Assembly: GCA_003452915.1 (NCBI GenBank)
Contig: DMMZ01000043.1
Coordinates: 9,864-73,863, forward strand
Length of the DNA: 64,000 nt
Source: Clostridiales bacterium
Lineage (GTDB): Bacteria > Bacillota > Clostridia > Oscillospirales > CAG-382
Reading direction: 5' to 3'
Below are positions 36,787 through 46,057 of this stretch, piece after piece. Every line of letters starts with the position of its first letter. The first letter of the stretch is position 1. Position numbers and translations under genes: made by a program. The notes under the pieces are model-generated. The model did no database searches. It was not told where the DNA came from and saw only the letters and a list, made by a program, of their open reading frames with translations.

Positions 36787-37182
36787 ATGTACAGCAGAGA
36801 TTTCGGCGGTGTCCGTTCGGATGGTCAGCTGAGAGAGTTTGAGAACAACTGGCAGAATCAATATACACAAAAACAATATACCGAAAGCGTTCAGAGTGAA
36901 ACAAGATCAGAAACGCCTGTTTATGAAAGCAATCAATCTGAACAAAAACAATATCACTCGGATAATATTGGATTACATGGTGATGCTCCGGTTATTGAAA
37001 GTAGTGCCATACAATCACTGACTTCTCGAATGAAGGGCCTTTTCAATTTTAATCTGGATTTTTTAAAGAAAATTGACATTGACGATTTAATTTTAGTCGG
37101 AATAGGTATATTACTTTTACTTGATTCTGATACCAGTAATGATATGTGGATTATTTTAATAGCTATTATGCTGTTCTTTTAA
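36787..37182 (+). CDS. Small protein with C-terminal membrane hairpin, unknown
   Basis: 131 residues. The start MYSRDFGG lies 6 bases after the GGA of switch element B; the frame extends 17 codons upstream into that element. The N-terminal 75 residues are polar and Gln/Glu/Ser-rich (repeated QKQY), probably disordered. The last 35 hold one or two hydrophobic segments (LILVGIGILLLL, WIILIAIMLFF). Overlaps the convergent regulator gene by 4 bases. Confidence 0.6.
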   Translation: MYSRDFGGVRSDGQLREFENNWQNQYTQKQYTESVQSETRSETPVYESNQSEQKQYHSDNIGLHGDAPVIESSAIQSLTSRMKGLFNFNLDFLKKIDIDDLILVGIGILLLLDSDTSNDMWIILIAIMLFF

Positions 37183-37580
37183 TCTTCATTTCCATCAGTT
37201 GTTTCTTCTCTGTTTCGTCGTTCTGACAAGAAATCCACAAACTCGTTTACCGTTCTTCTGTCTTTACCGGATAAGGAACGGTATTTTTCATAGAAGCTTT
37301 CTGCAGGCGGTTGTGAGACAGCACGAAATGCCATGTTTTCGGACAAGGTCACCCCTGCAGCAAACATCAAATCTTCCAAATCCACCTCGTTAAAAGCTTT
37401 AACTGCAATTTTGTGGATAAGCTTCGGACGTGGTGGATTTTCTTGTGTTCCTTGAGCAAGCTTACGCATTTGTACATAGCTTATGTCACAATCAGCGGCA
37501 AACTGCCTCCAGCTGCGTACTCCTTTAGCTTGTTCCAAAAGCATACAAAATATTTTTTTATTCCATTTACTGCTTTTCAT
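37179..37580 (-). CDS. XRE-type helix-turn-helix protein
   Basis: 133 residues. Residues about 23-65 form a Cro/C1-like HTH (WRQFAADCDISYVQMRKLAQG), followed by a segment ending in DLEDLMFAAGV. The C-terminal half (EKYRSLSGKDRRTVNEFVDFLSERR) resembles the dimerisation tail of some XRE repressors. Target unknown. The nearest candidates are the small-gene cluster or itself. Confidence 0.7.
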   Translation of the reverse strand: MKSSKWNKKIFCMLLEQAKGVRSWRQFAADCDISYVQMRKLAQGTQENPPRPKLIHKIAVKAFNEVDLEDLMFAAGVTLSENMAFRAVSQPPAESFYEKYRSLSGKDRRTVNEFVDFLSERRNREETTDGNED

Positions 37581-37623
37581 ATAATACTGCTTTTTCCTTT
37601 ATGTGTTCAATATTTTTAATAAT

Positions 37624-38178
37624 TTATGCACTGAGTTTTTCTCTTACAACAGAATTAATTTCGGTTCGGTTATCTTTTACAGCAATATAATAAGTATAAT
37701 TTCCGATAGTATCGATAATAACATTCTTAAAAGGTTCAGCATCTACCGCAGGATAGTTTATTGCTGCTTCAATAATGTTATCTTTTCTCAGTTTAATAAA
37801 ATCCTGAACCATAGTATTATTGTTGCTGTCAAAGACCTTAAATATACCTATTTCAATGCGTAAATTAGTATCATGCTCATCAATATAGACACAGTATTCC
37901 TCAATAAGTGAAAAATCAGGAGCTTCGAACATGCTGCCGTAATAACCGGAAATCAAATCTGCGTTAAGATATTCACCCTTAACTGTAGATTCGCTTGTAA
38001 ATGTCTTACCTGTGGTAAGATTATTCTCGCTGCAAATATTTTTAACTATATCTGTAAGGCTCCCGACGTTTACTGTAGAAGCCTGCGATTCGTTTTTTGA
38101 TTCATCTGTTTTTTCTCCGCAGGAAGCAATTGAAGTTAAAAGCATAAGTACCAAAATAAAAGCGATAATTTTTTTCAT
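37624..38178 (-). CDS. DUF4358 lipoprotein
   Basis: 184 residues. Signal peptide with lipobox SIASC, so membrane-anchored on the outside. The mature part has the EIGIFKVFDSNN and RKDNIIEAAINYP elements of DUF4358, an uncharacterised family common in Ruminococcaceae. AGGAGAAT lies before the ATG, 22 bases after coaW, so the two are co-transcribed. Confidence 0.7.
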   Translation of the reverse strand: MKKIIAFILVLMLLTSIASCGEKTDESKNESQASTVNVGSLTDIVKNICSENNLTTGKTFTSESTVKGEYLNADLISGYYGSMFEAPDFSLIEEYCVYIDEHDTNLRIEIGIFKVFDSNNNTMVQDFIKLRKDNIIEAAINYPAVDAEPFKNVIIDTIGNYTYYIAVKDNRTEINSVVREKLSA

Positions 38179-38200
38179 ATGTTTATTCTCCTAAAAAACG

Positions 38201-39022
38201 TTATATTATGTCTGTCAAAGCTGTGCCGACAACCGTTGCAAATGTTGAATTTTGCGGAATTGAAAAATGCACACCGAACATTTCACCAAGTCCAGTAAAC
38301 ATTCCCTTGCATTGTGGGATTACAGACAGGTTACCTGTCAAAACTATTTCTCTTATATTTTTCTGTCGGGCAGAAAATATTGACATCATTGCTATTGTCT
38401 CAAAGACAAGATTTATTATTCCAAGTGCTATATCCGATTTACTTGCTATATCGCTGAGTTTTCCAAAGTTTGATGCAGTTACGGAAGCAGACAGACTTGG
38501 GCTAATAACCTTTTCTGTAATATCCTCAATTCTCAGGTCAACATTCGCAAGGTTTCCGTCCTTTGCAAGCTCGGATATATGTTCAACCTCCTGCATAGCA
38601 AGCATTTTCTTTGCAAGACCGATAAGAGTGCCACCACCAACACCTGTACCGCCAAGATGAGTTATACCCTGACTGTTAGCGTGTACCAATGCTGTGCCTG
38701 TTCCCATACTGACGATAATTGCATCCTCGAGTTCGCTTAAATATAGACCTCCTCTGCCGGTCGCATCAAATTCGTTCACATGAATCGTCTTAAGACCATA
38801 TATTGACGAATCTACAAAGGTAGAGCCTACTCCGGTCATCATAACCCTATCTATATTTGATAAAGCAATGTCGTTCTCGGAAGTGAATTTACCGAAAGCA
38901 CCGTAAATAGAAGCAACGGGATCGGTCGCCTTGACCAACTGCGGGTTTAGCAGCCTTTTACCGTCGAAACCCACTATTTTTGTAGTGCTGCCGCCCACAT
39001 CTATTCCGATAATTATACTCAT
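38201..39022 (-). CDS. coaW: Type II pantothenate kinase
   Basis: Phosphorylates pantothenate in coenzyme A synthesis. 273 residues of the ASKHA fold: phosphate 1 loop GIDVGGSTTK (5-14), VSMGTGTALVHA (second phosphate loop), and LGGTGVGGGT. This type II form is typical of Firmicutes such as Staphylococcus. Promoter annotated upstream. Confidence 0.92.
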   Translation of the reverse strand: MSIIIGIDVGGSTTKIVGFDGKRLLNPQLVKATDPVASIYGAFGKFTSENDIALSNIDRVMMTGVGSTFVDSSIYGLKTIHVNEFDATGRGGLYLSELEDAIIVSMGTGTALVHANSQGITHLGGTGVGGGTLIGLAKKMLAMQEVEHISELAKDGNLANVDLRIEDITEKVISPSLSASVTASNFGKLSDIASKSDIALGIINLVFETIAMMSIFSARQKNIREIVLTGNLSVIPQCKGMFTGLGEMFGVHFSIPQNSTFATVVGTALTDII

Positions 39023-39067
39023 TTATTATGTTGTCCTTTCTGCGTTATATGAAATATATACACTGTA

Positions 39068-39096
39068 AGTGTAGCCTTTTCTTGTTAATTTGTCAA
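39068..39096 (-). promoter_or_regulatory. Promoter of coaW with inverted repeat over the -10 box
   Basis: Minus strand TTGACA (39096-39091), 17-base spacer, TACACT (39073-39068). TACACT-TAC-AGTGTA forms a 6-bp inverted repeat covering the -10 box (39059-39073), a possible repressor site. Confidence 0.65.
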
Positions 39097-39207
39097 GTCA
39101 TTGCCTTCTACAATATATTTTTTTAAAATTATTTAACTTACTCTTTTCAAAGCAGGGCTTCTGTGGTATTATATAATAGTTGACTTATACTATTTTAAGG
39201 AAGGACT

Positions 39208-40203
39208 TTGCAAAGAGTGGTGCAGAACGCATTTGAATTAAATCAAAAGGAAAAGAATCGTTTTTTACAAGTGCTTGGTAGCGGTTCAGGCAGCGTTCAT
39301 TTTCATGCTTATATTATAGAAGGGGCATACGGTGTAGGTAAAACGGATTTTGCACTTTTTTGTGCAGCAGCTATTCTTTGTAGAAAACCAGACCGACCAT
39401 GTATGGCTTGTAATTCCTGTATGAAAGTCTTTTCTCAGGCTTATCCTGACCTGCATTTTTATGGCGGAGAAAGCGAAAAGCCGATAACAATGAAGGAAGT
39501 CCGTGAATTGATTTCGTCCTCCATTCTTCTTCCGAATGATGGCGATAAAAAGATATATATTATAAAACAAGCACATAAAATGCGATCTGATACACAAAAC
39601 GCACTTCTCAAGATATTCGAAGAGCCACCGCAATCGGTTATTATATTTTTACTTACTGAAAAAAAAGAAGCATTATTGCCAACAATATTATCAAGAGGTC
39701 GTCTAATTACCCTGACCGGAGAAAATGATGAGATAATAAAATTTTTACTCGAGAAAAAGCACAAAACAGCTTCATCAGACGAAATCAGAGCAGCAGTTAC
39801 TGCCGCGGACGGCAGTATAGGACAAGCAGAGCTTTTTATCAGCAAGGAAAGCCGCGAAAGTAGAAAAAAAGCGCTGGAATTACTTGACCTTCTTTTTGAA
39901 GGAGGAAAGTTTGATTTTTACGATAGAATTATTTCTTCAAAAATAACCAGAGAAAAATTACTTGATCTTCTGGAACTGCTTCAAAGGCTCTTTACAGATA
40001 TACTCGAATATAAATATGGCTGTCGTTCGCTTGTAATATTAAATGCAAAAGAAGCTGAAAAATATACAAGTAGTCTAACAAAAAAAGCGATAAGTCAAAT
40101 AAACGAATCTATTACAGATTGTAAAACCACTATTGAACAGAGCGGAAATTTAAACGCAGCAATAACAAATCTAAGCATCAGGTTATGGACACATAAAGGT
40201 TAA
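39208..40203 (+). CDS. holB: DNA polymerase III delta-prime subunit
   Basis: Clamp-loader subunit. 331 residues, TTG start at 39208 with AAGGA 6 bases upstream; GTG 39217 is the alternative. P-loop GAYGVGKT near 38-45, four zinc Cys in CRKPDRPCMACNSC, helper motif LLKIFEEPP and sensor SRGR. In Firmicutes holB and yaaT are neighbours, as here. Confidence 0.92.
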   Translation: MQRVVQNAFELNQKEKNRFLQVLGSGSGSVHFHAYIIEGAYGVGKTDFALFCAAAILCRKPDRPCMACNSCMKVFSQAYPDLHFYGGESEKPITMKEVRELISSSILLPNDGDKKIYIIKQAHKMRSDTQNALLKIFEEPPQSVIIFLLTEKKEALLPTILSRGRLITLTGENDEIIKFLLEKKHKTASSDEIRAAVTAADGSIGQAELFISKESRESRKKALELLDLLFEGGKFDFYDRIISSKITREKLLDLLELLQRLFTDILEYKYGCRSLVILNAKEAEKYTSSLTKKAISQINESITDCKTTIEQSGNLNAAITNLSIRLWTHKG

Positions 40204-40241
40204 ATAGAATTCCTGACATAATGAAAGGAAAGGATATATAA

Positions 40242-41126
40242 ATGAACGAGATACAAGCTAACGAACAAACCTGCGAAATAGTGGGCATAAGATTTAAAAA
40301 CGCAGGCAAGATATATTATTTTTCACCGGACGGAATTATCTTTGATCCAGGCGACAAGGCAATAGTAGAAACAGTCAGAGGTGTGGAGTTCGGTTATATT
40401 GCAATAACGAACAAGCATGTTTCACTTGATGAAATAGTATCACCACTCAAACCTGTCTTGCGTAAAGCAACCGTAGAGGATGAAGTACAGAATGAACAGA
40501 ACAAGCTGCTTGAGGAAAGTGCAAGGCAGGTGTGGGATGAAAAAGTAAAGAAGAACGCACTTGTTATGCAGCTTGTCGACGTTGAATATACCTTTGACAA
40601 CGCAAAGTTGATTTTCTATTTTACAGCCGACGGCAGAGTAGACTTCAGAGAGCTTGTAAAAGACCTTGCTGCGGTTTTCCGTACAAGAATAGAATTACGT
40701 CAGATAGGAGTGCGTGACGAAGCAAAGCTTTACGGAGGTTTAGGTGTCTGCGGTAGAGCTATATGTTGCAAAACTTTTCTTTCCGATTTTGTTCAGGTTT
40801 CTATAAAAATGGCGAAAGAACAGAACCTATCACTTTCTTCCACAAAAATCTCGGGAACCTGTGGCAGATTAATGTGTTGCTTGCGTTTTGAGCATGAGGT
40901 TTACGAAAAAGAATACGCCGATTATCCAAAGGTGGACAGTATTGTCGAAACACCTGTAGGCAGAGGTGTTGTCATAGAGAGCAACTTCTTGACAGGTAAT
41001 ATAAAGGTTAAGATGAATGGTGAGCAGGGGCTTATTAAAATTTTTACAAAAAACGATTTAAAGGTCGTCGGAGTTATAAGAATAAAAGACGAGGATTACG
41101 AAGAGTTAAAAAAATTGGAGGAATAG
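40242..41126 (+). CDS. yaaT: PSP1-domain protein YaaT (stage 0 sporulation)
   Basis: 294 residues. The PSP1 C-terminal domain is clear: GVCGRAICCKTFL and GTCGRLMCCLRFEHEVY, whose cysteines hold an iron-sulfur cluster in the RicAFT complex with YlbF and YmcA. It affects RNase Y activity and phosphorelay in Bacillus. Forms a unit with holB (38-base gap, GGAAAGG site). Confidence 0.93.
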   Translation: MNEIQANEQTCEIVGIRFKNAGKIYYFSPDGIIFDPGDKAIVETVRGVEFGYIAITNKHVSLDEIVSPLKPVLRKATVEDEVQNEQNKLLEESARQVWDEKVKKNALVMQLVDVEYTFDNAKLIFYFTADGRVDFRELVKDLAAVFRTRIELRQIGVRDEAKLYGGLGVCGRAICCKTFLSDFVQVSIKMAKEQNLSLSSTKISGTCGRLMCCLRFEHEVYEKEYADYPKVDSIVETPVGRGVVIESNFLTGNIKVKMNGEQGLIKIFTKNDLKVVGVIRIKDEDYEELKKLEE

Positions 41127-41151
41127 TGCGGTTTTTCGCACAAATAACGGT

Positions 41152-42570
41152 ATGGTTTTTTCATCGCTTATATTTTTATTTGCATTTCTGCCAATTACAC
41201 TCTTACTATATTTCGCTACACCTTTTAAGTCCCTAAAGTATAAAAATTTTATCCTTTTTACTGTTAGTCTTGTTTTCTACGGTTGGGGTGAGCCGAAGTA
41301 TATCATTATAATGCTTTTTTCGATATTAACAGCATATATATTCGGCTTTTATATCGGAAAATATAGGGATATTGATAAGAAAAAGGCTAGAATGTATCTT
41401 GTAATTTCCTTACTTTTGAATTTAGCTTTTCTATTGTTCTTTAAATATGCAAATTTCTTTTTGGATAATATTGCAGTTCTTCCATTCCTTTCGGGCATTA
41501 AACAGATTGCCAATCTAACGCTTCCGATAGGAATTTCATTCTACACCTTCCAGATTATGTCCTATTCAATTGACTTGTATCGGGGAGAAACAGAAACACA
41601 AAGGAGCTTTGTTGCTTTTGGTGCGTATGTTGTTTTATTCCCGCAGCTTATTGCCGGACCGATTGTAAGGTACCGCGATATAGATGATATGCTTATCGAT
41701 AGAAAAGAGACTGTTGACAAGTTTGCTTCGGGGGCAGTACGCTTTTGTGCCGGACTTGCAAAAAAGGTAATATTAGCCGATTCTGCAGCCGCCGTTGTCG
41801 AGTATTTCCGTACCGCAAATGAATTTAAACCCAGCGTGTTGGGAACCTGGACGATAGTGCTTGCGTACACCTTCCAGATTTACTTTGACTTCTCGGGTTA
41901 TTCGGACATGGCAATCGGTCTTGGCAGAATAATCGGCTTTGAGTTTCTGGAGAACTTTGATTTTCCATATATTTCACGCAGTATTACTGAATTCTGGCGA
42001 CGCTGGCACATTTCACTTTCTACCTGGTTCAAAGAATATGTTTACATACCGCTTGGCGGAAACAGAAAAGGTCTTTGGATGCAATACCGAAATATTGCAA
42101 TCGTCTGGCTCCTGACAGGTTTTTGGCATGGTGCAGCGTGGAATTTCGTTATTTGGGGAGCATATTTCGGTGTGATACTTATGGTTGAAAAAACCTTCTT
42201 GTTAAAAGTACTGGATAAATTACCACGTTTTGTCGGACATATATATACAGTAATTCTAATTATGTTTGGCTGGCTTATCTTTTCCTCTACCAGTCTTTCG
42301 CAGATATGGTTATATTCAAAGCTGATGATTGGCATAAACGCTACATTTACAACAACAACCGTTACATATGATTTTGTTAGGTTATTGCCGTTATTTGTTG
42401 TTTGTATAATTGCATCTACTCCCTTTGCAAAGAGAAGCTATGATTGGCTTATTGCAAAATACAGCTCCGCAGCATATCTTAACCCGTTATTGACGAGTAG
42501 CTCTCTGCTTTTATGTACGGCTTATATGGTAGATTCAACCTTCAGCCCGTTCTTATACTACATCTTTTAA
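41152..42570 (+). CDS. MBOAT-family O-acyltransferase (AlgI/DltB-like)
   Basis: 472-residue membrane protein of about ten helices. The catalytic block FWRRWHISLSTWFKEYVYIPLGG and the His-containing WLLTGFWHGAAWNF are the MBOAT signatures. Passes acetyl groups across the membrane for O-acetylation of an envelope polysaccharide, with the extracellular DHHW protein encoded 12 bases later. The polymer is not identifiable from the window. Confidence 0.9.
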   Translation: MVFSSLIFLFAFLPITLLLYFATPFKSLKYKNFILFTVSLVFYGWGEPKYIIIMLFSILTAYIFGFYIGKYRDIDKKKARMYLVISLLLNLAFLLFFKYANFFLDNIAVLPFLSGIKQIANLTLPIGISFYTFQIMSYSIDLYRGETETQRSFVAFGAYVVLFPQLIAGPIVRYRDIDDMLIDRKETVDKFASGAVRFCAGLAKKVILADSAAAVVEYFRTANEFKPSVLGTWTIVLAYTFQIYFDFSGYSDMAIGLGRIIGFEFLENFDFPYISRSITEFWRRWHISLSTWFKEYVYIPLGGNRKGLWMQYRNIAIVWLLTGFWHGAAWNFVIWGAYFGVILMVEKTFLLKVLDKLPRFVGHIYTVILIMFGWLIFSSTSLSQIWLYSKLMIGINATFTTTTVTYDFVRLLPLFVVCIIASTPFAKRSYDWLIAKYSSAAYLNPLLTSSSLLLCTAYMVDSTFSPFLYYIF

Positions 42571-42582
42571 GGAGTGAGGATA

Positions 42583-43776
42583 ATGAATAAAAAAGCTAAT
42601 ATTATCACTCTGTTTGTATTTGTGGGCATAATTGCACTGCTTTCGGTTCTTTTCGTATTTAAAAAGGACGAGAGCTTTTCCGAACAGGAAAACAGAGATT
42701 TACAGACTTTACCGAAGATAACAAGTGAAACACTCTTCAACGGTACATATTCAAAACAGATAAACAGTTATTTTGCAGACCAGTTTCCGCTCAGAGATTT
42801 TTTTGTAGGAATGAAAGGCACGAGCGAGCTTGCAATGCTTAAGGGTGAAAATAACGGTGTGCTTTTTGGTGATGACGGTTATCTTGCAGTACGAAGCTTT
42901 TCGGTTTTGGATGACAACGGAAAACTTACCAATCCGACCGATTATTATTCCGAGAAAGTATTGTCTGCACATTTTAAGGGATTAAAAAAACTACAATCTA
43001 ACCTTAATGCACAAGAGATAGAATTTGCGGTTATAATTCCTCCGCGTACAATCGATTTAGCGACTTGGAAGCTTAATTTCCCCTCCGATAACAGCCTGGA
43101 ATTACAAAGTTTTATTGGAGAAGGTTTAAAAGACATAAATTACATAGATATATTTCCCATGTTAAAAGAAAAGTTCGAGAACGACGAGTATGTTTATTAC
43201 AGAACAGATCACCACTACACAAGTCTGGGAGCGTATTATACCTATTGCGAGGTAATGAGGCAATATTGCATGGAAGATGATATAATACCATTATCTGATT
43301 TTGAAGTAAAGGTAGTAAGCGAAGAATTTTACGGTACAACTTGGTCGAAAGCAGGTTTTAAATTCGTAGAACCAGACCAGATTTGTTATTTCGATTATAA
43401 AAACAGTGATGAAGTATCTGAATACACTACAATTAAGGACGGTGTTTCTTTTAAAGGGTTTTATGATTTTTTACTTTTAGATACAAAAGATAAATATTCG
43501 TTTTTCATTGGAGGAATCAGTAAGCTAACTACAATAACAAAAACGAGCGGAAATGAAGTTGGAACAAGACCTAAAATGTTGCTTGCGAAAGATTCCTTCG
43601 GATTAAGCCTTGTACCTTTCCTAGCATTACATTTTGACCTTGAGATAGTTAATGTTGCTGATGAAGAAATTAAATTTTTAAGCAATATTGCAACAAAAAA
43701 GAATTGTGATTATGTGCTTGTAGTTTATAATACAGAAAACCTTATATCAACAAAATATATAGCCGCATTTCATTAA
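42583..43776 (+). CDS. DHHW-family SGNH-like extracellular acetyltransferase partner
   Basis: 397 residues. An N-terminal membrane anchor is at about 7-25. The AlgX/AlgJ-like fold has Ser337 in AKDSFG and Asp209-His210-His211 in TDHHYTSLGAYY, the catalytic residues of the family. It receives acetyl groups from the MBOAT partner and places them on the polysaccharide outside. GGAGTGAGGA precedes ATG 42583. Confidence 0.88.
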   Translation: MNKKANIITLFVFVGIIALLSVLFVFKKDESFSEQENRDLQTLPKITSETLFNGTYSKQINSYFADQFPLRDFFVGMKGTSELAMLKGENNGVLFGDDGYLAVRSFSVLDDNGKLTNPTDYYSEKVLSAHFKGLKKLQSNLNAQEIEFAVIIPPRTIDLATWKLNFPSDNSLELQSFIGEGLKDINYIDIFPMLKEKFENDEYVYYRTDHHYTSLGAYYTYCEVMRQYCMEDDIIPLSDFEVKVVSEEFYGTTWSKAGFKFVEPDQICYFDYKNSDEVSEYTTIKDGVSFKGFYDFLLLDTKDKYSFFIGGISKLTTITKTSGNEVGTRPKMLLAKDSFGLSLVPFLALHFDLEIVNVADEEIKFLSNIATKKNCDYVLVVYNTENLISTKYIAAFH

Positions 43777-43797
43777 AAACTAAAAAAACACCTTTTT

Positions 43798-43829
43798 GGG
43801 GCGTTAAGATGATCTTAATGTCCCTTTTA
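43798..43829 (+). terminator. Terminator after the MBOAT-DHHW pair
   Basis: GGGGCGTTAAGA pairs with TCTTAATGTCCC through 12 bp including G-U pairs, followed by TTTTAT. Besides this, the 43777-44022 gap holds the promoter below. Confidence 0.8.
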
Positions 43830-43956
43830 TACTGCTTCTTAAGTGAAACAGTATTACATATCAGATTTTTCGACAAAATATCAATATAAAGTAAAGGTAA
43901 ACTTTAAAAAAGTGCATAAATATGGTAAAATATAGATAAAAATGTCAAATTTAGTA

Positions 43957-43985
43957 TTGACTTAAATATTATATAATTGTATAAT
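43957..43985 (+). promoter_or_regulatory. Promoter of the 44023 surface-protein gene
   Basis: TTGACT at 43957-43962, 17-base spacer, TATAAT at 43980-43985. Confidence 0.75.
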
Positions 43986-44022
43986 TAATATAAATTTATA
44001 ATAAAAAAGAAGGAGTGTCAGT

Positions 44023-45819
44023 ATGAGAAAGACATTTAAAAGAATAGCTTATTTTTTTTGTGTATTTTGTTTTCTGTTAACAACTCTTTTTAATTCGGGG
44101 TTAATTACGTCAGCAGAGGTTGTTTGGGAAGAAAATTATCATAAAACACAGTTAGAATATTATGCAGGAAGTGCTGCTACAAAATCTATGACTGACAATT
44201 CATTCTCGGACTGGGCAGGATCAGAGCTAGTAGAAATTAATTCGCTGGAGCATCCGGAAAACTGGCAGAATACCTTTTTTACAAATAGCATAGCATACAA
44301 TTATGCACTCGCCTGGGATACAAGCTATGTATATTTATATATTGAAATTGACAGACCGCTTTCTGCTCTGACAGCAAGCTATACCCGTTTTTATTTTGAT
44401 GTTACTCCGGAAACAAACTCTTTTACAGGCTGGGTAGAATATACTTACAATTCATCAACAAATAACATAGTAGTTAACAGAGCTCATAGATATAATAATA
44501 CAAACGATCCGACCTTTGCTGCAAACATAGGATTGCATGTAACAGAAATTGATGGAAAAACCTGCATAGAGACAAAGATTCCCTGGTCGGGAATGAATCA
44601 AGCATTTACTCCTACGAATGGTGCAAATATTAAATATAATCTATGTATTTTGGCAGATACAGATTCAACATATTTATACGTACAAGATTCGTCGGTTTGG
44701 ACAACCAATAACATGCCCTGGCAAAAATCAACATATTATCTCACAATGTTTTTTAGCACCGGTACGCCTAATCTTACTCCGATCACACCTACAGCACTTA
44801 CAACATCGACAATATTGACATCAGCTTATAAAGAATTAAATGCAGCACTGGGAATGACTTATACTGGAACAGTCGGAACACATCCCAACTGGCAAAATTT
44901 CAACGTAAATCTACTTACCGAGGGAAGCTTTCAGGATGTAACAACCATATCCGGTGATTATATGGAGGGTTTTCAAGGAACAGGAACAGACGGGTCGTTA
45001 ACAGCGAACATTGAAGATGATGGAACAATAGTAAAAATTATCGATCTGGGCTCTGTTGTGAACGGATTGTATAAGTTTAAAATAGGTTCGGCTCAAGTTA
45101 GTACTGACGGAATTCTTTTTCCGAGTCAAGTAAAAGTTTATGCTTCGCAAAACAGCTTTCATTATCAATATCTAGGTACAGCAACGGAAGGTGAATATAA
45201 TAGTTCGGATGCAAGCGGAGTATTAAAGGAATTGCAAAGGTATAATGTAGAACTTACAGAGGGTGTTTCAGCACGTTATATAAAGATAAAAATTACACCT
45301 CCTGCAAGTAATTATAATATAGTTGCTATTTCTGAAATTTCTGCAATTTACAATGTTGCTGTTGATGAAGAAGTGGTAATAGATCCGATAATTTCGCTTG
45401 GCGCAAAAGTAAATATTGAATTAAATGGACTCAGATTCGGAGCGCAATTCAACAAGAACGAGCTTAAGGAAGTTGAAAAAATTGGTATGCTTATGTTTCC
45501 TACTTCAAAGCTTGGTTCAAATACGCTTGATATGGCTTATTATAATGCAAATCCTTACACAGCAGATAACCAGTCAGGTGTAATATTAATAAGCGCAGTA
45601 GCTATTGCAAAGAGTGATTTTGTCATGGGAAAAGCATTCAATGATTATGAAACATTTAATTATTTCATAACACTTCTTAATATCCCCGAAACAAACCTTA
45701 CTACAAATGTAACCGCAGTTCCGTTTACTTTATATAAAGACGGAAGCATTTCTTACGGAGCACCTCTTGTTCGTAATTACAGTGCAGTTTTAGATGCGAT
45801 AGATGCAATACAGGAATAA
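44023..45819 (+). CDS. Secreted multi-domain protein with CBM9/DOMON-like domain
   Basis: 598 residues, signal peptide ending near LITSAEV. Residues about 35-225 match the carbohydrate-binding CBM9/DOMON-like pattern (DWAG, NSIAYNYALAWDTSYVYLYIEI, CIETKIPWSGM). A discoidin-like beta-sandwich follows (about 245-425, with ARYIKIKITPP). The last 160 residues contain GAKVNIELNGLRFGAQFN and FNYFITLLNIPETN, a domain seen in Ruminococcaceae surface proteins. No dockerin or LPXTG. Likely binds glycans outside the cell. Confidence 0.7.
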   Translation: MRKTFKRIAYFFCVFCFLLTTLFNSGLITSAEVVWEENYHKTQLEYYAGSAATKSMTDNSFSDWAGSELVEINSLEHPENWQNTFFTNSIAYNYALAWDTSYVYLYIEIDRPLSALTASYTRFYFDVTPETNSFTGWVEYTYNSSTNNIVVNRAHRYNNTNDPTFAANIGLHVTEIDGKTCIETKIPWSGMNQAFTPTNGANIKYNLCILADTDSTYLYVQDSSVWTTNNMPWQKSTYYLTMFFSTGTPNLTPITPTALTTSTILTSAYKELNAALGMTYTGTVGTHPNWQNFNVNLLTEGSFQDVTTISGDYMEGFQGTGTDGSLTANIEDDGTIVKIIDLGSVVNGLYKFKIGSAQVSTDGILFPSQVKVYASQNSFHYQYLGTATEGEYNSSDASGVLKELQRYNVELTEGVSARYIKIKITPPASNYNIVAISEISAIYNVAVDEEVVIDPIISLGAKVNIELNGLRFGAQFNKNELKEVEKIGMLMFPTSKLGSNTLDMAYYNANPYTADNQSGVILISAVAIAKSDFVMGKAFNDYETFNYFITLLNIPETNLTTNVTAVPFTLYKDGSISYGAPLVRNYSAVLDAIDAIQE

Positions 45820-45821
45820 AA

Positions 45822-45953
45822 ATGAAAAAAGAATACATTTTTCCAGAGATTGAAATAATTGAATTTGAGATAGAAGATATAATTACCGCATCTGGTCTTG
45901 CTACAACCGAAGGCGATAATGAATTTACCGCGCCTGACGGCTGGTGGACCTAA
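45822..45953 (+). CDS. 43-residue acidic peptide gene directly behind the secreted protein
   Basis: ATG 45822 lies 2 bases after the previous stop, with CAGGAATAAAA as its ribosome site inside that gene. The product begins KKEYIFPEIEIIEFEIEDII, then TASGLATTEGDN, and ends PDGWWT. It resembles the short, acidic peptides of Ruminococcaceae with a Pro-E-I-E-hydrophobic core, an ED-[IV]-I-T-x-SG turn and a Gly/Trp end. No function is established. It is co-translated with the secreted protein, so it may be a partner, a modified peptide or a chaperoned surface component. Confidence 0.6.
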   Translation: MKKEYIFPEIEIIEFEIEDIITASGLATTEGDNEFTAPDGWWT

Positions 45954-45981
45954 AATGTTGAAAATAGTCTATAAATGCTTA

Positions 45982-46010
45982 TTGACTTTTTTATATTAAG
46001 TAATTATAAT
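45982..46010 (+). promoter_or_regulatory. Promoter of the 46058 gene
   Basis: TTGACT at 45982-45987, 17-base spacer, TATAAT at 46005-46010. Confidence 0.7.
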
Positions 46011-46057
46011 ATTTTCATATCAAATATCTTTGAAACAAATTTTGAAAGGAAATTGAA

